From positions 1-18,480 of the forward strand of contig JAUWIR010000013.1 of assembly GCA_030605265.1 (NCBI GenBank): 18,480 nt of DNA. Direction: 5' to 3'. The translations under genes were made by a program, and so were the position numbers. Below the pieces are notes generated by a model. The model saw only the letters and a list, made by a program, of their open reading frames with translations. It was not told where the DNA came from and ran no database searches. The DNA is from Pseudomonadota bacterium (GTDB taxonomy: Bacteria > SZUA-182 > DTGQ01). How positions within the stretch are numbered: position 1 is the stretch's first letter; the number at the start of each line of letters is the position of its first letter. Of this stretch, positions 12,722-18,480 are shown piece by piece.

Positions 12722-13426
12722 ATGATAGAAATAAGTCCTCATGAGGCATTCGATGAGTTAATGCCTACAATAATAAAAGCCATCGGGAACACTATGAAAA
12801 AATGGGATATTCGCCCTGAAGACAAAGGGAATATCAAAACAGCCCTTTTTGGCCATTCGTTTGGAATCATTAAAGAAAAAATAATTCCTCGTTTTGATCC
12901 GGAAAAAGATAAAGGAAATGGATTGAAAGGCTTTGCATATTGTGTCTTAACCCGTAGATTAGTTAATAGCTTAGTTGAAGAATTGAAAATATTGTATTGG
13001 AGTACCCCAAAGAAAGACGATGCTTCCCAGTTGGATACGGCAGACAATAGTAACATTGATGATATAAATAAAAGTATAATCCGCGACAAGCAAAAACAGA
13101 GTTCTGCAGCACTACTTCGTCTAGATGATGATTCCCACTTAGATATTTCAAATCCTAAAGGTATTGATGATATAAATAAAAATATACTCCTCTCCTTTGC
13201 TGAAAGTACAGTAGCAAATTGTATTAAAAAACTTAATGATATCAAGAAAGAAGTAGTTATTTTTGGTTTATATTATAACAACAAGACCTTTGACGATCTT
13301 GCGGTAGAACTTAGCCTCAAACGTAGTGGGATAGAAGCAATACATAAAAGAGCACTTCCCTACGTAGGGAGATGTCTCCGAAATAAATTATCTACTACAC
13401 AAATAATAGAACTTATAGGTGAATAG
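12722..13426 (+). CDS. Sigma-70 family (ECF-like) RNA polymerase sigma factor
   Basis: The 234-residue protein has a region 2-like N-terminal part (IIPRFDPEKDKGNGLKGFAYCVLTRRLVNSLVEE) and a clear region 4 helix-turn-helix at the C-terminus (CIKKLNDIKKEVVIFGLYYNNKTFDDLAVELSLKRSGIEAIHKRALPYV). These contact the -10 and -35 elements respectively. Between them is an acidic linker with an in-frame internal duplication (LDxxxNxxxIDDINK twice, 36 codons apart). GGAGGG lies six bases before the ATG. It heads a plus-strand operon and is followed after 31 bp by a zinc-finger anti-sigma-like gene, the usual arrangement for ECF sigma factors and their partners. Its target promoters are unknown; the repeated motif upstream is a candidate. 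Confidence 0.85.
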   Translation: MIEISPHEAFDELMPTIIKAIGNTMKKWDIRPEDKGNIKTALFGHSFGIIKEKIIPRFDPEKDKGNGLKGFAYCVLTRRLVNSLVEELKILYWSTPKKDDASQLDTADNSNIDDINKSIIRDKQKQSSAALLRLDDDSHLDISNPKGIDDINKNILLSFAESTVANCIKKLNDIKKEVVIFGLYYNNKTFDDLAVELSLKRSGIEAIHKRALPYVGRCLRNKLSTTQIIELIGE

Positions 13427-13457
13427 AAATTCTTTATATATATGAAAGGGGATTCAA

Positions 13458-14369
13458 ATGAGCGATAAGTCATTAAAAGATAAATTATTACTGAAAGCCG
13501 TTTTTGCAGAAATCAAGAAAGAAGCTGGAACTCCATCTTGCGCAGTAAATTGTCCGCACTTTGAAGAACTTGTTGACTATGTCTATAACGAAATATCAAT
13601 ACAGGAACGAAGAGTTGAATTAGAGAAACATGTTGATAAATGTTCTCGTTGCTGGGCCGATATGATGGAAATTAAAAGTGATAAACTCAAATGGGAAGAA
13701 AATTATAAGATTGATCCAGTAAAAGCTGTAGAGGTTATGCGAGGCGGTCAAAAATCCTCAACTGAACCACATCCCGGCCGATTCATACAAGATAGAATTC
13801 TCGCAAAAAGTATATTCAAAGAAAAAATCCTTTCTCCTCTGGGAAACCTTTTTGGTCAGCCTTCCTTTCCTTCCCCCCTCCCGTCACATGGTTCGCCTCT
13901 TGGCGGCTATCTCAGCACTGAAGCTAAAAAAGAAGAACCTGTTTCCTTCCCCAAGCTTAAGTATAACTTTATCCCAGTTGATATAGATCTTTCCGCCATT
14001 GCCCAAGCAAAGGGAAAACTCCTGCCTCTACCTGAAAATGCCCATCAGGAATTGCAGCATCTTATCAAGTATGCTCAAAAGCAGAAAGAATACTACTATG
14101 CCGGTGTGCTGTTTGATGAAAATGGCCCTCTTGAAACCATCGAGGACGAGCCGATGAAAGTGGATAAAGTTCTGGGGCTGGAGGCTATAGAGTGCCTCCC
14201 TAAAGAGACTACGTCAGCTATGATCGGCTTTTGCCCGGATAAAAAACTACTCTATGAACTGGTGAAAAAGGTCGCTGAAGGCGCCTCTATTCCTAAACAG
14301 GAGGAAAATCGAAAGGTTATTTGGGTCCTGTATGGGGAATTCAAGAACGAGGAAGACAGATATGAGTAG
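13458..14369 (+). CDS. Zinc-finger anti-sigma-like protein with duplicated C-terminal module
   Basis: Residues about 28-66 resemble the zf-HC2 anti-sigma zinc-binding domain: Cys32 in NCPHFEELVDYV, then His58-x3-Cys62-x2-Cys65 in EKHVDKCSRCW. Such domains bind ECF sigma factors in the cytoplasm, and the gene directly follows one. There is no membrane segment, unlike many anti-sigma factors. A Pro/Ser/Gly-rich linker (about 130-160) leads to a C-terminal module (about 165-296) with VDIDLSAIAQAKGKLLPLPE and YYYAGVLFDEN, nearly identical to the C-terminus of the next large gene. The module is unknown to me. GAAAGGGGA precedes the ATG. The protein may tether the sigma factor until the module is recognised or cut by the CHAT protease encoded downstream. 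This is inference, by analogy with protease-controlled anti-sigma partners. Confidence 0.75.
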   Translation: MSDKSLKDKLLLKAVFAEIKKEAGTPSCAVNCPHFEELVDYVYNEISIQERRVELEKHVDKCSRCWADMMEIKSDKLKWEENYKIDPVKAVEVMRGGQKSSTEPHPGRFIQDRILAKSIFKEKILSPLGNLFGQPSFPSPLPSHGSPLGGYLSTEAKKEEPVSFPKLKYNFIPVDIDLSAIAQAKGKLLPLPENAHQELQHLIKYAQKQKEYYYAGVLFDENGPLETIEDEPMKVDKVLGLEAIECLPKETTSAMIGFCPDKKLLYELVKKVAEGASIPKQEENRKVIWVLYGEFKNEEDRYE

Positions 14370-14390
14370 ACAATTGCTATTGACCTATGC
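13806..14390 (+). repeat. Segmental duplication, copy A (partner 15629-16213)
   Basis: About 580 bp is repeated with an offset of about 1,823 bp. Long identical stretches occur, for example CTTGGCGGCTATCTCAGCAC and GATATAGATCTTTCCGCCAT. The similarity runs through the shared C-terminal module, past the stop codons and into the first bases of the following gene. Confidence 0.85.
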
Positions 14391-14466
14391 CCCAGTGGAT
14401 CAACCATTCAACAAACAGCAGCAGGCAAAATATATGACAAATAGGTGTGGATATGAACGTAGATAA
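14362..14466 (+). pseudogene. Short ORF, probable relic of a CHAT-gene 5' end
   Basis: This 34-codon frame begins ATGAGTAGACAA after GAGGAAGACAGAT, matching GAGGAAGACGGAC-ATGAGTAAACTA at the start of the CHAT gene (16186). Its product (MSRQLLLTYAP, later NKQQQAK) recalls the CHAT protein's start (MSKLTYLL, later IQQAVQAK). It overlaps the preceding stop and the start of the DUF1016 gene and then ends. It is best read as the leftover of a tandem duplication; expression as a small protein is unlikely but possible. Confidence 0.55.
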
Positions 14467-16168
14467 ACATGAAGTTAATAAAACAGAACATGGTTTGTTC
14501 TCTCGGGTGGCGGCAATTCTCGATAAAGCTCGGACTAATATTGTGCGGACTGTTAATAGCCGGATGGTCATTGCCTACTGGCTGATCGGTCGAGAAATCA
14601 TTGAGGAGGAACAACACGGTTCTGCCAGAGCTGAGTATGGGAAACGCCTCATTGAAGATCTTTCTGCAAAGCTGTCGGAACTGTATGGTGGCGGTTTTTC
14701 AGTGGCTAATCTCAGGAATTTCCGGCAGTTCTATTTGACCTTCGGTCACCGTGTGCCTGAAATTCACTACCCATTGGGTAGCGAATTGCTCGCAGATAGT
14801 CAATCCAACATAGGCGGTGCAAAATTGCCGGAAAAGCTCCCTAACGGTGGTAAAGATACTCGCCAAAAATTCCATCCGGATTTAAGCTGGTCTCATTATC
14901 GAGCTTTGATGCGTGTGGAATCGCCTGAAGCGCGTTCCTTTTATGAAATTGAAGCTCTCAGTAACTGTTGGAATAGAAGGGAACTGGAGCGTCAAATCAA
15001 CAGCCTGCTCTTCGAAAGACTGCTTAAAAGCCGTGATAAGAAAGGTCTCTTGAAGTTAGCCAATGAGGGACAAATTGTCGAAAATCCTATCGATGTCATC
15101 AAAGATCCTTATGTGCTCGAATTTTTAAATCTGCCTGAATCACATCGGTTAGTGGAAAGTAAGCTGGAAGAAGCATTGATTACGCATCTGCAGGAGTTCC
15201 TTCTGGAGTTGGGGAGTGGATTTGCCTTTTTCAGCCGCCAACAACGTTTGACTATAGACGGGGATCATTTTTATACAGATCTTGTGTTTTATCATGTCAA
15301 GCTGAAGTGCTATATCATCCTTGATCTGAAAGTGGCCAAGCTTTCTCATCAGGATCTGGGACAAATGCAGATGTATGTCCATTACTATGATCGTGAAGTA
15401 TGTGACTCTAAAGATAACCCTACCATTGGGTTGATTCTCTGCACTGATAAAAATGATGCAGCCGTTCAATATGTACTTGATGAACAGAATCGGCAAATTT
15501 TTGCCAGCCGTTATAGCCTTGTGCTTCCAAACGAAAAAGAGCTGATCGATGAATTGAAGCGTGAGATGAAGTTGCTGGCAGGAGCAGGCCCTGAACGATC
15601 AGCACTTGATAATAATTTTCCCAAATCAAAAAAAATATTCAAAGGGAGAGCTCTCCCTTACCTCAAAAATCTTTTTGGCCCGCCAGTTATTCCTTCCTCC
15701 CTGCCATCATATGGTTCACCTCTTGGCGGCTATCTCAGCACTGAAGCTCAAAAAGAAGTGCCTGTTTCCTTCCCCGCCCTTAAGCACAACCTTATCCTGG
15801 TTGATATAGATCTTTCCGCCATTGCCCAAGCAAAGGGCAAGCTCTTGCCTCTACCTGAAGATGCCCCTCAGGAGTTACAGCAACTTATCAAGTATGCTCA
15901 AAAACAGAAGCTATATTACTATGCCGGTGTGCTGTTTGATGAAAACTGCCCTCTTGAAACCATCGCTGACGAGCCAATGAAAGTGGACAAAATAAGGAGT
16001 CTAGCTGTTATAGAGAATCTCCCTAAAGAGACTACGGCAGCTATGGTCGGCTTTTGTCCGAATAAAAAGCTACTCTATGAACTGGTGAAAAAGGTCGTTG
16101 AAGGTGGCCCCATCCCTGAAAAAGAGCAGAATCGAAAGGTTATCTGGGTTCTGTATAAAAAATTTTAA
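14453..16168 (+). CDS. DUF1016/YhcG-type PD-(D/E)XK nuclease-like protein fused to the shared C-terminal module
   Basis: The N-terminal DUF1016 helical domain (about 10-90: ARTNIVRTVNSRMVIAYWLIGREIIEEEQ, YGKRLIEDLSAKL, GGGFSVANLRNFRQFY) is followed by a nuclease-like domain (about 145-370). In that domain SWSHYRALMRV, FYEIEALSNCWNRRELERQI, the Asp of YTDLVFYH and IILDLKVAK form the PD-(D/E)XK core, with Asp-Leu-Lys in the catalytic strand, then QMQMYVHYYD. The family is usually found beside restriction-modification and mobile genes and is about 350 residues. Here 180 extra residues carry the duplicated module. ATG 14453 is chosen over GTG 14447 because AGGTG sits five bases before it. It precedes the CHAT gene by 17 bp, so nuclease and protease are co-transcribed. 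The cellular role is unproven. Confidence 0.85.
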   Translation: MNVDKHEVNKTEHGLFSRVAAILDKARTNIVRTVNSRMVIAYWLIGREIIEEEQHGSARAEYGKRLIEDLSAKLSELYGGGFSVANLRNFRQFYLTFGHRVPEIHYPLGSELLADSQSNIGGAKLPEKLPNGGKDTRQKFHPDLSWSHYRALMRVESPEARSFYEIEALSNCWNRRELERQINSLLFERLLKSRDKKGLLKLANEGQIVENPIDVIKDPYVLEFLNLPESHRLVESKLEEALITHLQEFLLELGSGFAFFSRQQRLTIDGDHFYTDLVFYHVKLKCYIILDLKVAKLSHQDLGQMQMYVHYYDREVCDSKDNPTIGLILCTDKNDAAVQYVLDEQNRQIFASRYSLVLPNEKELIDELKREMKLLAGAGPERSALDNNFPKSKKIFKGRALPYLKNLFGPPVIPSSLPSYGSPLGGYLSTEAQKEVPVSFPALKHNLILVDIDLSAIAQAKGKLLPLPEDAPQELQQLIKYAQKQKLYYYAGVLFDENCPLETIADEPMKVDKIRSLAVIENLPKETTAAMVGFCPNKKLLYELVKKVVEGGPIPEKEQNRKVIWVLYKKF

Positions 16169-16213
16169 AAGTGAGGAAGACGGACATGAGTAAACTAACT
16201 TATTTATTAGGAT
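15629..16213 (+). repeat. Segmental duplication, copy B (partner 13806-14390)
   Basis: This is the second copy of the module-coding segment, forming the last 180 codons of the DUF1016-type gene and reaching into the CHAT gene start. The reading frame is kept in both copies and the proteins remain closely similar, which points to a selected function rather than decay. Confidence 0.85.
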
Positions 16214-18480
16214 CATCTATTCAACAGGCAGTCCAGGCAAAAGATCAGGCAATAGGAGAAAATGATATCCTATTCCAAGAGAAAGCTTGCTGTGTGCGGC
16301 TGGTTGAAAAGGCACAAGTGTTATCAGAGGGCCTAAGACAAGAAGATTGGGTCACTCTAGGTGTTGCCCTGAAACTTATACAGGAGCCGCTTCAATCAAA
16401 GCACACCTATTTTAAGGGTATTTTATTCAACAAGCATATATGTAGTGCGCTTGAAAAAGCCATGAAACAGATTGAGGGCCGGTATGCTGATATTATCTAT
16501 GAGCGGGCCTACGATCTTATTGGTTATGTATTATTAAGGCGGAACATCTTTCATCTGGATCGCCAAAAACTCATGGAACGGGGCATCAAAATGTTGGTAG
16601 AGGTTCTGGATTCAAATGAAAAAATGCCGATAGAAGCCACAACACCCCTTCGTAGCGTATATAATCTGACTGCTAAGTTTTATCTTGAGCGCAGCCGGCT
16701 GATTTTGCCCAAGGGAGAAAAAATACCGCCTAAAAAAATGGAAGCCCTGGTCAAAGCATGGAAAGATTGGATTTGGAAGGGCGAGCAGAAAGAAAAAAAC
16801 CATGAGGTGATCAAGGAGCAAAAAGAAGATCAGGAGACAAGCATTATTTATGTCTCGACTGAATATCCTTGGCTAAGCAAGGAGCTGGCACTGGAACGAC
16901 TGACAATGGATATTGCTATTGAACGAGACAGAAATCATTTTTATGATGAAACAGTCACTGAAGGCCATTACCCCTTCACGAAAGATATTTTTCAAAATAA
17001 ACTTATAGAGGATTATCTAAAGAACCTACCCTCATCTTCTGACTCTTTTGATTCGCTCGATTGGCTGGTTGTAGGTATGGGAGGCAGCAAAAAATCATCC
17101 CATTTCAAAGAGTTCGTGAATAAGGCTTTCGACGACATATACGCTATTGATCGGTTCATTCTGCTTTGGCAAGCAAAACAGGCCTTAGTAGAAGGGCCGC
17201 CCTTTATACCCTCTTATAAAAAAAATATAGTACACCTTCTCAGGAATCGATCCTTTTGCGACCCCTTTTGGGATTCAGTAGTTGAGTTTCTCTTGTTGAT
17301 GAAAAATAAAGGAACCCCAGAGTGGAAACAATGGTCCCTTGAATGCTGGAAACAATGCAGTACCCAGGAACAACCATTCCATCCGAAAAAGAGTGGGCAT
17401 CTTTTTCCTATTCGTTTACGCTGGTATTGGGCACGACTCCAGCATCTATATGAACTGGCTTTTCTTGCAGCAATAGAGGAAGATTATTTGCAGGCAGCGC
17501 AGATAGCCGATTCTTCAAAGAGCAGACCCACTATCAGTCAAAAAGAATTAGAGGCAAGCCTTGCTCCGACAGATAAGAATTCGGAAATTTTAAAGGAAAT
17601 CATCCAAATTACAGCGAATCAAGCTTCAGATGGTTATAGTCACCAATACAGATGGGCGAGGGGAAGGACGCCTGAAGTAATTAAGCCTGCTCAGGATAAA
17701 GAAATCGAAAGAAAAAAAGCAAAAGAAGAAGGCATTTCGAATGGCCCGAGCAGGAAAGGTAAGGAAGGTGACAACGAAAATGAAGAGGTAGGTCTTCCTA
17801 ATATAAAAGATTTGGCTGAAGATTGGGCGATTGTTCATTGTTTTATTACAAATGATCAACAGCGAGGGTATGCACTTGTTCAGAGCCAAGAAGGATGGTC
17901 AGGTAAGGAGGGATTTGAGGTAAATGCCGTGTGGTCTGATTTTACCTCCTGGAGAAGGATATATGAAAGATATTATGAGGAATCAGAACAGGATGAGGCC
18001 CTCTGTGGGCCTACCGAGAAACTTTGCCGATCTTTGGGAGCAGCCCTTGAGCCCCTCTTTAAATTATCAGCCTCGAAAATTCTCTTCATTCCCCATGGCT
18101 TTTTCCATCTTATGCCGCTCCATGCGGCCAAACAGGGCGATACTTATCTTTTTGAGAGCAAAGCCTGCCTATATTTACCGGCCTGGTCATTAGGGCTGCC
18201 CGCTACTACTGCTCCAAACGGTACGCCCAAACCAAACGGGAAAGCCATCTTCTCTTACTTTGCCCCGGAGGATGAAGCATACAATTCTTTTAAGGCTCTA
18301 TTTGATAGTTGGCCAAAGGACCCCAAGAGAGATATTTGTAATTCATCAGCCGGGCCACAGGATGTATGGCATTATCTGCCTCAAAAAAAAGAAACTAATC
18401 CTAAAGACAAGGAGATCCCCTCACCTGCGCTTTTGTGTTTTCTCTGTCATGGATTAGGGAACCGGGGGAACCCCTATCGC
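16186..18480 (+). CDS. CHAT-domain (caspase-like) protein, 3' end beyond the window
   Basis: An open frame of 765 codons runs off the right edge. The N-terminal 600 residues are mainly helical with many aromatic and charged positions, compatible with a TPR-like or other helical sensor, though I cannot define repeats. From about residue 600 it becomes a CHAT peptidase domain: ILFIPHGFFHLMPLHAA (about 630-645) is the characteristic strand and turn, and PALLCFLCHGLGN carries the putative catalytic His755 before Gly. The catalytic Cys should follow beyond 18480. CHAT proteases are caspase-type cysteine peptidases used in bacterial immunity and regulated proteolysis (for example Csx29 of type III-E CRISPR). 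The ATG follows GAGGAAGACGGAC, 17 bp after the nuclease gene. Candidate substrates are the two upstream proteins that share a module. Confidence 0.85.
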   Translation, partial: MSKLTYLLGSSIQQAVQAKDQAIGENDILFQEKACCVRLVEKAQVLSEGLRQEDWVTLGVALKLIQEPLQSKHTYFKGILFNKHICSALEKAMKQIEGRYADIIYERAYDLIGYVLLRRNIFHLDRQKLMERGIKMLVEVLDSNEKMPIEATTPLRSVYNLTAKFYLERSRLILPKGEKIPPKKMEALVKAWKDWIWKGEQKEKNHEVIKEQKEDQETSIIYVSTEYPWLSKELALERLTMDIAIERDRNHFYDETVTEGHYPFTKDIFQNKLIEDYLKNLPSSSDSFDSLDWLVVGMGGSKKSSHFKEFVNKAFDDIYAIDRFILLWQAKQALVEGPPFIPSYKKNIVHLLRNRSFCDPFWDSVVEFLLLMKNKGTPEWKQWSLECWKQCSTQEQPFHPKKSGHLFPIRLRWYWARLQHLYELAFLAAIEEDYLQAAQIADSSKSRPTISQKELEASLAPTDKNSEILKEIIQITANQASDGYSHQYRWARGRTPEVIKPAQDKEIERKKAKEEGISNGPSRKGKEGDNENEEVGLPNIKDLAEDWAIVHCFITNDQQRGYALVQSQEGWSGKEGFEVNAVWSDFTSWRRIYERYYEESEQDEALCGPTEKLCRSLGAALEPLFKLSASKILFIPHGFFHLMPLHAAKQGDTYLFESKACLYLPAWSLGLPATTAPNGTPKPNGKAIFSYFAPEDEAYNSFKALFDSWPKDPKRDICNSSAGPQDVWHYLPQKKETNPKDKEIPSPALLCFLCHGLGNRGNPYR

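Noticed and set aside
12722..18480. Type III-E CRISPR (Craspase) accessory genes
   Set aside because: There is a CHAT protein and a sigma factor, but no gRAMP/Cas7-11 effector and the module protein is not recognisably Csx30; kept only as an analogy.

Overview
The window looks like chromosomal DNA of a Gram-negative (diderm) environmental bacterium of moderate to low GC. The evidence is a lipobox lipoprotein, an ExbB/ExbD-type proton-channel pair, a TonB-shaped protein, a lytic transglycosylase domain and several signal peptides. No species can be assigned from the sequence. Nearly all genes start at ATG behind strong AGGAGG-type ribosome sites and are tightly spaced.

Layout. (1) 1-205: the leader-proximal end of a CRISPR array of identical 35-nt repeats, transcribed leftwards, with a leader at 206-590. 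(2) 591-8921, minus strand: one long collinear operon-like run. Reading from its promoter it encodes two cold-shock-domain proteins, a lipoprotein, two exported proteins, an ExbB/TolQ-like channel subunit, an ExbD/TolR-like subunit, a membrane-anchored protein whose A9 tract leads into a lytic transglycosylase domain lacking its own start codon, a TonB-like protein, and then Cas2, a stand-alone reverse transcriptase and Cas1. Gaps and overlaps are small up to the reverse transcriptase; the only larger gap is 225 bp before cas1. No CRISPR effector or processing gene is present in the window. (3) 9107-12038, minus strand: a second operon ending in a clear intrinsic terminator at 9056-9098, with a small unknown protein, a possible nuclease-fold protein, a HEAT-repeat protein, a LysM membrane protein and a helical protein. 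(4) 12039-12721: a very AT-rich divergent intergenic region with three copies of a bipartite motif. (5) 12722-18480, plus strand: a sigma factor, a zinc-finger anti-sigma-like protein, a DUF1016/PD-(D/E)XK nuclease-like protein and a CHAT-protease protein cut by the window edge. The second and third share a duplicated C-terminal module.

Working model (inference). The left operon appears to join an RNA-capable CRISPR adaptation module (Cas1-RT-Cas2) to an inner-membrane proton-driven complex that spans and remodels the cell wall. I know of no described system with this composition. The right-hand genes look like a separate regulated-proteolysis or defence cassette in which a CHAT protease could act on two substrates sharing a tag-like module, one a sigma-factor partner and the other a nuclease. 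The divergent arrangement around a motif-rich region raises the possibility that its sigma factor also controls the minus-strand genes.
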